Assembly (NCBI GenBank): GCA_964530215.1
Contig: CAZHAJ010000039.1
Coordinates: forward strand, 1 to 13,174
Origin: JAAXTT01 sp964530215
Lineage (GTDB): Bacteria; Bacillota; Desulfotomaculia; Desulfotomaculales; Desulfocucumaceae
DNA length: 13,174 nucleotides
Direction: 5' to 3'
Below, piece by piece: positions 1 to 7,300 of this stretch. The notes beneath the pieces were generated by a model. It was not told the origin of the DNA. It did not search any database and saw only the letters and a list, made by a program, of their open reading frames with translations. The first letter of the stretch is position 1. Each line of letters starts with the position of its first letter. Made by a program: the position numbers and the translations under genes.

Positions 1-1
1 A

Positions 2-379
2 CTGCTTGCCAGAGTTAAGGCAGTAATGCGTCGCACATCAGATGGGGATAAGGATACTGTAAAGGTTACCAAGGATACAATTACCAGAGGTAAACACTTT
101 GAAATAAATCCAAAAATGCGAAGTGTAAGGATATGTGATCAGTCAATTGCCCTCACTGTAAAGGAATTTGACTTGCTATTTGTCTTAGCCAAATATCCCG
201 GCAGGGTGTTTACTAGAGATGAGCTCTTGCAGGGGGTGTGGGGTTATGATTATAAGGGGGATACTCGTACTGTAGACACCCATGTGAATAGACTAAGGGA
301 CAAACTAAACAGCGTTTCTCAACAACTTGAGATAATTCACACAGTATGGGGAGTGGGGTATAAATTTGAGGTGACATAA
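2..379 (+). CDS. Response regulator, OmpR/PhoB family, C-terminal part (5' end outside window)
   Basis: This is the C-terminal part of a two-component response regulator. The reading frame is open from base 2 and begins LLARVKAVMRR, the usual end of a receiver domain's last helix and the linker, so the phosphoacceptor domain lies upstream of the window. What follows is a complete winged-helix DNA-binding domain of the OmpR/PhoB type: ALTVKEFDLLFVLAKYPGRV (first helices), FTRDELLQGVWG, the recognition helix region RTVDTHVNRLRDKL, and the wing ending VWGVGYKFE. An ATG at 26 is in frame but would cut off the end of the receiver domain, so I do not treat it as the start. The stop codon TAA shares its last base with the ATG of the histidine kinase gene, so the pair are surely co-translated and form one signalling system. 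The target genes cannot be read from the sequence. Confidence 0.93.
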   Translation: MLARVKAVMRRTSDGDKDTVKVTKDTITRGKHFEINPKMRSVRICDQSIALTVKEFDLLFVLAKYPGRVFTRDELLQGVWGYDYKGDTRTVDTHVNRLRDKLNSVSQQLEIIHTVWGVGYKFEVT

Positions 380-1842
380 TGAAAGTATTCAGAAAAAGTG
401 TGGTTGCTAAGCTGTGGCTTACAATGGTGATTCTTGTACTTATAATTACTTGGATTACCGTTGCAGTTCAATCAAGTATCATTGAAGGAATATACTATAG
501 GCAGCAGATCGATCATATATCACAACAGGCTTATGATATTTCTAGTGCAATACACTCAGACAGTGATATTGCTGATAAAATAAGCCTTTTCTCTACGCTG
601 ACAAATTCTAATATAATGCTTATTAACCGTGAGGGACTAATTGAGGAGTGCCATGGAATGGGCATGTATATTAGTTCAACAGATGGTATGTCACAGGGGG
701 TCAGCGTGATTAGCCACCATGGGGAGTTTATGTCAAAGGAAGATTTTAACAGGGTCCTTTCTGGTGCAAGCATTTCATACAGCGGAATGAGTCATGTAAT
801 AGATGCTGAAGTTCTTTCTGTGGCAGTGCCAGTTGCAATAGATGGGGAGATAACTAGGGTTTTGATTGTTAGTCATTCAATGGCAATTTATAAAGGGCAG
901 CTATCTGGCTTTCAAAGGATTATTCTAAATGTCGGTATAGGTGGACTGTTATTGGCATCTTTTCTGAGTTTTCTTTTTTCCCGCTCTTTATCGAGACCAT
1001 TAATAAGAATGAACGAAGTAGCATTGGCAATGTCTGAGGGTGATTTTTCCAGAAAAGTAGAAGTGAGGACCAGTGATGAAATTGGTATTTTATCTAACTC
1101 TTTAAATACCCTTTCATATGAACTTCGGGATAAGATATTAACTTTAGAAAAGCTTGATCAGACTAGAAAGGATTTTCTAGCTGGAATTTCTCACGAGCTG
1201 AGAACTCCTCTGACAATAATTCAGGGCTATGCAGAGGCCTTGCAGGATGATATCGTTGCTTCTGAAGAAGAAAGAAGAGGTCTAGTTGATGGGATAGTAG
1301 AAGAAATGGGTCGATTGAAAAGGCTAGTTTCTGAACTGCTTGACTTAAGGAAGATAGAAATGGGTCAAGAGACTATTGAGTTGGCTAAAATTGATGCTTT
1401 ACCAATATTGAAAAAATCAGTTGATAAGATGAAAACCCTTGCTGATAGTAAGAGCATTAACCTTGATATTGAAATTGAAAAAAGCCTCCCAGTCCTTGCT
1501 AATACTGATCGATTGGAACAGGTCATGCTTAATCTAATTGAAAATGCACTGAGGTTTACACCCATAGGTGGTATTGTATCTATTAAAGCAAAAAGGGTTG
1601 ACGGATTTGCACATATAAGTGTAATCGATAGTGGATCAGGGATTCCTCAGGAAGAACAGGAATTAATTTGGGAAAAGTTTTACAAGACAGATAAATCTAG
1701 AGCCAGAAAAGATGGTGGTGGAACCGGATTGGGATTGTCAATAGTGAAGAGATTGATTGAAAAAATGGGGGGTAGCGTAGGCTTAAGCAGTTTGCCAGGT
1801 AGGGGCACTACTTTTTATTTCACCTTGATGTTGGATGAATAA
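379..1842 (+). CDS. Membrane sensor histidine kinase
   Basis: A 487-residue sensor kinase, the partner of the preceding response regulator. Order of parts: transmembrane helix 1 at about residues 10-31; an extracytoplasmic sensor region of about 32-180; transmembrane helix 2 at about 181-201; a HAMP linker at about 202-255; the dimerisation and phosphoacceptor domain with H-box FLAGISHELRTPL (His272); and the HATPase_c domain with N-box LNLIENALRFTP (385-396), G1 box DSGSGIP (417-423), F box EKFYKTD and G2 box GTGLGLS (448-454). All catalytic motifs are present, so the kinase should be active. The sensor region matches no domain I recognise. It contains one Cys-His pair (91-92) and a His-His pair (113-114), which may or may not bind a ligand. 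Layout resembles PhoR/ResE-type kinases. The stimulus is unknown. The sulfate operon begins 452 bases downstream behind a terminator, so a regulatory link is possible but not shown. Confidence 0.94.
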   Translation: MKVFRKSVVAKLWLTMVILVLIITWITVAVQSSIIEGIYYRQQIDHISQQAYDISSAIHSDSDIADKISLFSTLTNSNIMLINREGLIEECHGMGMYISSTDGMSQGVSVISHHGEFMSKEDFNRVLSGASISYSGMSHVIDAEVLSVAVPVAIDGEITRVLIVSHSMAIYKGQLSGFQRIILNVGIGGLLLASFLSFLFSRSLSRPLIRMNEVALAMSEGDFSRKVEVRTSDEIGILSNSLNTLSYELRDKILTLEKLDQTRKDFLAGISHELRTPLTIIQGYAEALQDDIVASEEERRGLVDGIVEEMGRLKRLVSELLDLRKIEMGQETIELAKIDALPILKKSVDKMKTLADSKSINLDIEIEKSLPVLANTDRLEQVMLNLIENALRFTPIGGIVSIKAKRVDGFAHISVIDSGSGIPQEEQELIWEKFYKTDKSRARKDGGGTGLGLSIVKRLIEKMGGSVGLSSLPGRGTTFYFTLMLDE

Positions 1843-1917
1843 TAATCTTAATTCTGTATTATTGAGATGATAGGTGCTAATAGCGTTAAATTAGGACAAT
1901 TATAAGAATTTATAGAT

Positions 1918-1952
1918 AGGCGTTGACAAAAGTCAACGCCTTAAATTTTTTT
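1918..1952 (+). terminator. Rho-independent terminator after the two-component system
   Basis: A perfect 10-bp stem (1918-1927 with 1932-1941, AGGCGTTGAC / GTCAACGCCT) closes an AAAA loop. After TAAA come seven T residues at 1946-1952. It lies 76 bases after the kinase stop codon and separates the signalling genes from the sulfate operon. Confidence 0.9.
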
Positions 1953-2072
1953 ATTACGTTAGCACAGATAGATTTTAAAATGCATAAACTACCTTTGTGG
2001 TAAACCAAGCAGCTGAGGTTTTGTGGCAGAAGCAACCATTTTTCGGAAGATTATAAAATAAATTTTTACATA

Positions 2073-2101
2073 TTGACAACCAGAAGACGTTATTATAAAC
2101 T
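2073..2101 (+). promoter_or_regulatory. Candidate sigma-A-type promoter of the sulfate operon
   Basis: A perfect TTGACA -35 hexamer lies at 2073-2078. Downstream is TATTATAAACT, in which the -10 could be TAAACT at 2096-2101 (17-bp spacer, 4 of 6 matches) or TATAAA at 2094-2099 (15-bp spacer, 5 of 6 matches). It is the only TTGACA in the gap outside the terminator stem. Transcription would begin near 2107. No experimental support. Confidence 0.4.
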
Positions 2102-2126
2102 ATGACCAATCATCATAAAGCGCATA

Positions 2127-2160
2127 GGAATTATAACCATATAAAAATAGTTGGAATTAT
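2127..2160 (+). repeat. GGAATTAT direct repeat, possible operator
   Basis: GGAATTAT occurs at 2127-2134 and 2153-2160, 26 bp apart start to start, just downstream of the candidate promoter where a repressor could block transcription. The sequence ATAGGAATT resembles the GGAATT end of the site bound by CymR, the Rrf2-family repressor of sulfur genes in Bacillus subtilis, as I remember it; the rest of that site does not match well. In an AT-rich gap an 8-base repeat can occur by chance. Confidence 0.25.
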
Positions 2161-2294
2161 TGCATACGTTCAGTGGGATCTAGATTCTAAACGGTTCCAT
2201 ACCGACGCTTTTTGCCTTAAAAGGATATTTCTATTCTTCTGAAACAGACTTAACTTTAATTAACCAACAAATCAATATTTTGAGGAGAGTAATT

Positions 2295-3347
2295 ATGATT
2301 CGAGATGTAGGCTTAAAGACAATATTATCATTTTTATTGGCGTTAATGATTGTTGTTGGGGTGACTGGTTGCGGAAGAAATCGAGGTGGGGAGGATGACC
2401 AAACTCTAGTCAGAGTCGGCTACTTCCCGAATATGACTCATGCTCAGGCATTGGTGGGTTTTAATGACGGATCTTTCAGAGAGGCATTGGGGGATAATGT
2501 GGTGGTAGAAGACCACAAGTTTAATGCAGGTCCGGCATTAATCGAGGCATTATTAGCGGGCGAAATTGATTTGGGCTACATAGGGCCGGTTCCCGCTGTA
2601 AATGGTTTTGTTAAGTCCAAGGGTAAATTGCACATCATTGCCGGCTCTTCTGTGGGCGGTGCGGTACTTTTGGCAAGCAGCAGCGGGATCATTAAAAGTG
2701 TGAAAGACCTTGACGGTAAAAGAGTTGCAGTGCCTCAGCTGGGAAACACTCAGGATATCCTTTTAAGAAAGCTATTGGCCGAGGTAGGTCTGAAGGATGC
2801 TTCAAAGGGTGGTACAGTAACAATAATTCCCTCAGATAACTCGGCTATTCTCACTCTGATATCTAGGGGGGAAGTAGATGCTGCCTTGGTTCCTGAACCT
2901 TGGGGTTCCATCATTGTTGCAAACACTGGGGCAAATATTCTTCTGAAATCAGATGATATTTGGCCTGAAGGCAATTTTGCCACTTCGGTTTTAATTGTTA
3001 GTGCTGAGTTCTTAGAGATGAACTCCGACTTGGTGGAAAAATGGCTGGAGGTACATATTAGGTTAACAGAAAACATCAATGGGGATAAAGAAAGAAGTAA
3101 GGCTCAAATAAATGAGCAATTAAAAAAACTCACCGGAAGGAGTCTTCCGGAGGATGTACTAGACAAATCTTTCTCCGAAGTTATTTTTACAATCGACCCT
3201 GTGGTCCCGTCAATTGAAGAGTTTGCAAATATATCTTTCCGTGCGGGATACCTTAAGGAAAAGCCAGATATCGAGAACTTGTTTAACTTTGAGCTGATAA
3301 ATAAGATACTGAAACAGCAAGGCAAGTCACAATTAAGTATTAAATAA
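2295..3347 (+). CDS. ABC transporter substrate-binding lipoprotein, SsuA/TauA (NMT1-like) family
   Basis: A 350-residue extracytoplasmic solute-binding protein of the nitrate/sulfonate/taurine class. Start: ATG at 2295 has GAGGAG seven bases upstream; a TTG at 2280 is in frame but sits before that ribosome binding site. Residues 1-25 are a lipoprotein signal peptide (basic start, long hydrophobic stretch) ending in the lipobox VTGC, so Cys26 should be lipidated and anchor the protein to the outer face of the membrane. The mature part starts with the family pattern VRVGYFPNMTHAQALVG, followed by FNAGPALIEALLAGEIDLGYIG and VKDLDGKRVAVPQLG, the usual binding-cleft segments. It is the first gene of the operon with the ATPase and permease. 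The pathway context argues for sulfate as cargo, while family membership suggests sulfonates or taurine; the sequence does not decide. It is not a CysP/Sbp-type sulfate binding protein. Confidence 0.9.
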   Translation: MIRDVGLKTILSFLLALMIVVGVTGCGRNRGGEDDQTLVRVGYFPNMTHAQALVGFNDGSFREALGDNVVVEDHKFNAGPALIEALLAGEIDLGYIGPVPAVNGFVKSKGKLHIIAGSSVGGAVLLASSSGIIKSVKDLDGKRVAVPQLGNTQDILLRKLLAEVGLKDASKGGTVTIIPSDNSAILTLISRGEVDAALVPEPWGSIIVANTGANILLKSDDIWPEGNFATSVLIVSAEFLEMNSDLVEKWLEVHIRLTENINGDKERSKAQINEQLKKLTGRSLPEDVLDKSFSEVIFTIDPVVPSIEEFANISFRAGYLKEKPDIENLFNFELINKILKQQGKSQLSIK

Positions 3348-3361
3348 GGATGTGCTTTAAA

Positions 3362-4201
3362 ATGATGATTAATCTTGAAGGGGTAGTGAAAAGTTATTCA
3401 GGTAACAACGGTTTAGTCCACGCGTTGGAGCAGATCGATCTTGGCATAAACAGAGGTGACTTTGTAACTTTGGTGGGGCCTTCGGGCTGCGGTAAATCAA
3501 CTTTACTAAACATTATTGCAGGATTTGAACAGGCTTGTGCCGGGAAAGTCCACAAGGAAGGAATTGATATTACTGAAGCCGGGCCAGACCGGGTGATGAT
3601 GTTTCAAGATGCAGCTCTGTTTCCCTGGTCCAATGTTATAGATAATGTTGAGTATGGTATGAAGATGACGGGAGTCCCTAAAAGAGAGAGAAGGGAGAGG
3701 GCATATTATTACTTGCAGATGGTTCATCTTACCCGTTTTACCCGGGCCTATCCCCATGAATTATCAGGTGGTATGAGGCAGAGAGTTGCACTGGCTAGAG
3801 CACTGGCAATTGATTCGGATATTCTTCTGATGGATGAACCCTTTGCGGCCCTTGACAGTCAAACCAGAAGTATTCTTCATACAGAACTCCAGGAGATATG
3901 GGAAGCCACCGGAAAAACCATTGTTTTTGTTACTCACAATGTGGAAGAGGCAGTATTATTGGCCAATAAAGTGGTGGTAATGTCAGCAAACCCAGGGAGG
4001 ATAAAAAGGGTATTTGACATTGGGTTGCCCAGACCAAGAAGTATAGAAAACGCCGATTTGGCTTTTTTTGCCGGACAAATTATAAATGAGCTTAAGGAAG
4101 AGGTGGAAAAGGTTGCCAGGGTTGAATTTGAAAGGCAGTGGTCTATACAAAAAAGTCCTTTTTTATCTCGCCCTGATTATACTTTGGGAAGTGGTATTTA
4201 G
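3362..4201 (+). CDS. ABC transporter ATP-binding protein, SsuB/TauB family
   Basis: A 279-residue ATPase that powers the import system. Motifs, numbered from the ATG at 3362: Walker A GPSGCGKST (39-47), Q-loop Gln82 in FQDAALFPW, signature LSGGMRQR (134-141), Walker B ILLMDEP (154-160), D-loop ALD, and switch His192 in VTHNVEEA. All catalytic residues are intact. FQDAALFPW followed by DNVEYGMK is typical of the nitrate/sulfonate/taurine subfamily. Start: AAGGA at 3346-3350 lies 11 bases before ATG 3362; an ATG at 3365 is also possible. The in-frame ATG at 3350 overlaps that ribosome binding site and is unlikely. The gene starts just after the binding protein stop. Its last 39 codons overlap the permease gene in another frame, so the C-terminal tail beyond about residue 245 is probably poorly constrained. 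Confidence 0.93.
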   Translation: MMINLEGVVKSYSGNNGLVHALEQIDLGINRGDFVTLVGPSGCGKSTLLNIIAGFEQACAGKVHKEGIDITEAGPDRVMMFQDAALFPWSNVIDNVEYGMKMTGVPKRERRERAYYYLQMVHLTRFTRAYPHELSGGMRQRVALARALAIDSDILLMDEPFAALDSQTRSILHTELQEIWEATGKTIVFVTHNVEEAVLLANKVVVMSANPGRIKRVFDIGLPRPRSIENADLAFFAGQIINELKEEVEKVARVEFERQWSIQKSPFLSRPDYTLGSGI

Positions 4202-4898
4202 AAGGGAGATATGGCCCGAATATCTTTTGCCGTCGCCCATGGGGGTGTTTGATAATCTTTGGACGGGTTTCATCAGCACATCCTATGTAATTGCATTAAT
4301 TACAAGTCTTAAAAGAATCGCGGTTGGTTATATGCTTTCATTGATCCTGGGATTGAGCTTAGGGCTTTTAATAATCAGAGTCCGTTTTCTTGATGAAACA
4401 TTAAGACCACTTATGGCAAGCTTGCAGTCCCTTCCCAGTATTTGCTGGCTACCACTGGCCATATTGTGGTTCGGAATAGGAGAGGGCTCCATTATTTTTG
4501 TTGTTGCCATCGGTTCAATATTCTCTATTTCCAATGCGGTCATTGCAGGGATTAAAAATGTGCCGCCTTTATATTTGAGAGTAGCTAAAACAATGGGTGC
4601 AAAAGGTTTAAGGGCCTATACCACTGCGGTAATCCCGGCTGCTCTTCCGGCTATTACTTCTGGAATGCAGCAGGGATGGTCTTTTGCTTGGCGGGCATTG
4701 ATGGCGGGAGAACTTCTGTCACCCAAAAACGGTTTGGGCTATGCATTAACAATTGGACGGGACCTCCATGACATGAACCAGGTGGTGGCGGTTATGATAA
4801 TAATTATCGCCATCGGATTATTAATAGACAAGCTGATATTCGGAAAACTGGAAAGAAAGATTAGATATCGCTGGGGGTTAAGTGGAGATGCCTGTTAA
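4086..4898 (+). CDS. ABC transporter permease, SsuC/TauC family
   Basis: Inner-membrane subunit of the importer, up to 270 residues. Hydrophobic segments at about 22-38, 78-98, 119-141, 139-156, 190-210 and 233-252 fit the usual six-helix binding-protein-dependent permease. The EAA loop that contacts the ATPase is seen at about 166-188 (VAKTMGAKGLRAY, then VIPAALP). LLPSPMGVFDNLW after helix 1 and GLGYALTIGRDLHD near the end are typical of sulfonate/taurine permeases. The start is uncertain. ATG 4086 lacks a clear ribosome binding site; TTG 4113 in the same frame has AGAGGTGG six bases upstream and is a good alternative. Either choice overlaps the ATPase gene by 89-116 bases, and the first membrane helix itself lies in the overlap, so the overlap must be real. 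GTG 4191 would avoid most of it but loses helix 1. Confidence 0.88.
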   Translation: MSLRKRWKRLPGLNLKGSGLYKKVLFYLALIILWEVVFRREIWPEYLLPSPMGVFDNLWTGFISTSYVIALITSLKRIAVGYMLSLILGLSLGLLIIRVRFLDETLRPLMASLQSLPSICWLPLAILWFGIGEGSIIFVVAIGSIFSISNAVIAGIKNVPPLYLRVAKTMGAKGLRAYTTAVIPAALPAITSGMQQGWSFAWRALMAGELLSPKNGLGYALTIGRDLHDMNQVVAVMIIIIAIGLLIDKLIFGKLERKIRYRWGLSGDAC

Positions 4899-4923
4899 AT
4901 AAAAAATCAGGGGGCTTGATAAT

Positions 4924-5526
4924 TTGCATAAAGCTGTCTATGTTGTCAGGCAACAAAACAGTATAACAAAAAAAGACAGGCAAAAGTTGCTGGGACAAAA
5001 AGGTGTAGTGATCTGGTTTACAGGTGTATCTGGAGCGGGTAAATCGACGTTAGCCTCTGAATTGGAAAAAAAACTTTATGAACAAGGGTACCTTACATAT
5101 ATTTTGGACGGAGATAATATGCGATTCGGTTTGAATAAAGATTTGGGTTTTTCACCCCGGGACAGAGTTGAAAATATTAGAAGAATCAGTGAAGTGGCAA
5201 GGTTGTTTGTGGATGCCGGGGTTGTCACTCTGACTTCTTTGATCTCTCCTTACAGAGCGGACAGAGAAGCTGCCAGAAGTAGATTTACGGAAAGGGAATT
5301 TATTGAAGTGTTTGTCAAATGTTCTTTGGAATTATGTGAAAAAAGAGATGTAAAGGGTCTTTATAAAAGGGCCAGGGCCGGAGAAATAAAGGAATTTACA
5401 GGAATATCAGCTCCTTATGAGGAGCCTTTGTGTCCTGAGATTTTACTGGACACAGCACAGGAAAGCCTGGAGGAGTCCACGGAGAAAGTTGTGAGTTTTT
5501 TAATTAAAAGGGGGATCTTGGAATAA
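4924..5526 (+). CDS. cysC: Adenylylsulfate (APS) kinase
   Basis: A 200-residue cytoplasmic kinase that phosphorylates APS with ATP to give PAPS. Motifs: the N-terminal family segment SITKKDRQKLLGQKG (13-27), Walker A GVSGAGKS (34-41), LDGDNMRFGLNKDLGFSP (61-78) with the DGDN substrate motif, the APS-binding stretch RVENIRRISEVARLF (81-95), LISPYRADRE (106-115) with the conserved serine at 108, and GLYKRARAGEIKEFTGISAPYE toward the end. Length is normal for the family. The start is TTG at 4924, with AGGGGG at 4909-4914 nine bases upstream; no better in-frame start exists. It sits between the transporter and the APS reductase genes. Because those reductase subunits use APS directly, PAPS from this enzyme is not needed for the reductive path seen here and may serve sulfotransferases or regulation. 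No PAPS reductase (CysH) or PAP phosphatase is visible. Confidence 0.95.
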   Translation: MHKAVYVVRQQNSITKKDRQKLLGQKGVVIWFTGVSGAGKSTLASELEKKLYEQGYLTYILDGDNMRFGLNKDLGFSPRDRVENIRRISEVARLFVDAGVVTLTSLISPYRADREAARSRFTEREFIEVFVKCSLELCEKRDVKGLYKRARAGEIKEFTGISAPYEEPLCPEILLDTAQESLEESTEKVVSFLIKRGILE

Positions 5527-5569
5527 AGTAGATAGCATTGGCGGGGACTGATATGGGGGTGAGTATCGA

Positions 5570-7300
5570 TTGGACTATTCAATTAAAACAGAGAGAATTT
5601 CTGCGGATATCGTTATTGTTGGCGGCGGCACTTCAGGGTGTTTTGCAGCTGCAAGAATTAAAGAAATAAATCCACAAACAGAGGTTCTTGTTGTGGAGAA
5701 GGCACATATTAAAAGGAGCGGGTGCTTATCTGCCGGGGTAAATGCTATAAATGCCTATATAAATCCCGGAGAGACACCGGAGAGTTACCTGGAATATGTG
5801 AAAAAAGACTGTGGGGATCTGGTGAGGGAGGATTTAGTTTTTTCCATCGGACAGCGACTGAACAATGTCGCAAAAAAACTGGAATCATGGGGTTTGCCCT
5901 TTATAAGGGACGGATCAGGCATATACATGGCCAGAGGGAAAAGAAGTGTTGAAATTATAGGTGAACACATTAAGCCCATCATGGCAGCAAAGGTAGAAGC
6001 ATCGGGGGTAAAGGTTCTCAATCGCACAGTGGCCACCAACTATATAATTGAAAAAGGTCAGGTGGTGGGAATTTTTGCTTTTGCAGCCAGAGAGAAAAAG
6101 TTTTATGTTATCTCAGCTAAAGCAGTAATTTGTGCCACCGGGGGAGCTGCCGGAATATACAGGCCCAATAACGACGGATCTTCTCGGCATAGGATGTGGT
6201 ATTGCCCTTATAATGTGGGAACCGGTTTTGCCATGGGTCTCAGGGCAGGAGCAGAAATGACTACCTTTGAAATGAGGTTTATAGCCCTTAGGATAAAGGA
6301 CGTTATGTCCCCCACAGGTACTGTAATGCAAGGGGTGAGGGCAAGACAGGTCAATGCTTTGGGGGAGGAGTACCTTAATAGATATGCTCAGCAGTCCACA
6401 CCCTACAGGATGTATGCCACCGTAGAAGAAAATAAGGCGGGAAGAGGTCCCTGTTACCTTAAACTTAACGATACTTCATCATATATTAATGAAAAACTTA
6501 AAGAAGCATATCTCAGTATGTCTCCCATGATGGTTTTGAAGTTGTCTGATGAGGGTATTGGGGTAGATGAAAAGCCCCTTGAAATATGCGGTTCAGAGCC
6601 TTATATAGTGGGGGGACACGGTCAGGCAGGCTATTGGGTAGATCTTTTCCGGCAAACCAATATCAAAGGATTATTTGCGGCAGGGGATGTGGCCGGGGGT
6701 GCTCCAAAGAAGTATGTAACCGGATGTCTGGCTGAGGGTGAAATAGCCGCAAGGGCTGCTTCGGAATATATCAAAGGGGTAACATTGTCAACCCAGGTCG
6801 ATGAACAGAAGGCTAATTTCGAACATGCCAGAGTATTTACTCCTTTGGGCAGAACAAAGGGGTTCAAACCCCATGAGTATGAGGAAAGATTACAGAAAAT
6901 TATGGATGAATACGCAGGAGGGATTGCAACCAATTATGAACTCTGTGCCCCTAAGCTTTTCAGGGCTAAGGAGCTCCTTAATGTGCTGAGCAATGATGTG
7001 GAGGGCAATATCACTGCCTCGGATAGTTATGAATTGGTTAAGGCCCATGAAGTTATTGATAGGGTTTTGGTGGCCAGGGCTTTGGTGGAGCATCTTTTAT
7101 ACAGAAAAGAGACTAGGTGGAGGTCTTATCAGGAGAGGATTGACTATCCCCAAAGGGATGACCACAGGTGGTTTGTTTTTGTAAATTCAATATACAGCCC
7201 GGATAGAGATGCCTTTGAACTTATAGAAAGACCGGTTGCTGAAAATTATTGTGTAGAAATGCGGAATTCCAATTCCAAAGAAAACCAGGTGAAAATATGA
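5570..7300 (+). CDS. aprA: Adenylylsulfate reductase alpha subunit-like flavoprotein
   Basis: A 576-residue FAD protein of the succinate dehydrogenase/fumarate reductase flavoprotein superfamily, AprA branch. It should reduce APS to sulfite and AMP with electrons from the AprB-like partner. Evidence: N-terminal dinucleotide-binding motif IVIVGGGTSGC (14-24) with Glu43 ending the second strand; VICATGGAAGIYRP (187-199); the active-site-like stretch TTFEMRFIALRIKD (231-244), whose arginines fit the substrate-binding arginine of AprA; VGGHGQAGYWVD (347-358), whose His350 fits the AprA active-site histidine; and C-terminal FAD segment GLFAAGDVAGGAPKKYVTG. These assignments are by recall of the family, not alignment. 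It is somewhat shorter than dissimilatory AprA (over 600 residues). Start is TTG at 5570 behind GGGGGTGAG (5555-5563). The stop overlaps the start of the next gene (ATGA). Possible alternative: another fumarate reductase-like flavoprotein, but the cys neighbours make AprA much more likely. Confidence 0.88.
   Translation: MDYSIKTERISADIVIVGGGTSGCFAAARIKEINPQTEVLVVEKAHIKRSGCLSAGVNAINAYINPGETPESYLEYVKKDCGDLVREDLVFSIGQRLNNVAKKLESWGLPFIRDGSGIYMARGKRSVEIIGEHIKPIMAAKVEASGVKVLNRTVATNYIIEKGQVVGIFAFAAREKKFYVISAKAVICATGGAAGIYRPNNDGSSRHRMWYCPYNVGTGFAMGLRAGAEMTTFEMRFIALRIKDVMSPTGTVMQGVRARQVNALGEEYLNRYAQQSTPYRMYATVEENKAGRGPCYLKLNDTSSYINEKLKEAYLSMSPMMVLKLSDEGIGVDEKPLEICGSEPYIVGGHGQAGYWVDLFRQTNIKGLFAAGDVAGGAPKKYVTGCLAEGEIAARAASEYIKGVTLSTQVDEQKANFEHARVFTPLGRTKGFKPHEYEERLQKIMDEYAGGIATNYELCAPKLFRAKELLNVLSNDVEGNITASDSYELVKAHEVIDRVLVARALVEHLLYRKETRWRSYQERIDYPQRDDHRWFVFVNSIYSPDRDAFELIERPVAENYCVEMRNSNSKENQVKI

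Larger units (their letters stand above)
1843..2294 (+). other. 452-base intergenic region before the sulfate operon
   Basis: This stretch has no credible protein gene on either strand. It holds the terminator at 1918-1952, a candidate promoter at 2073-2101, a GGAATTAT direct repeat at 2127-2134 and 2153-2160, a weak 4-bp hairpin followed by five T at 2192-2213, and the ribosome binding site GAGGAG at 2282-2287. The stretch from 1960 to 2070 is AT-rich and I see nothing definite in it. I looked for T-box, SAM (S-box) and cobalamin riboswitch signatures and recognised none. If the candidate promoter is right, the operon has an untranslated leader of roughly 185 nt, long enough for RNA-level or repressor control. 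Confidence 0.6.

Noticed and set aside
1923..1951. TTGACA at 1923-1928 as a promoter -35
   Set aside because: It is part of the perfect terminator stem, and the bases 17 positions on are a T run with no -10 match.
2192..2213. Small hairpin CGGT-TCCAT-ACCG followed by five T as an attenuator
   Set aside because: A 4-bp stem with an unpaired spacer before the T run is too weak to support a terminator call.
1960..2294. S-box, T-box or cobalamin riboswitch upstream of the sulfate operon
   Set aside because: None of the conserved core sequences of these RNAs could be recognised by eye.
2750..3079. Minus-strand frame of 109 codons within the binding protein gene
   Set aside because: Antisense to a clear lipoprotein gene and without family resemblance.
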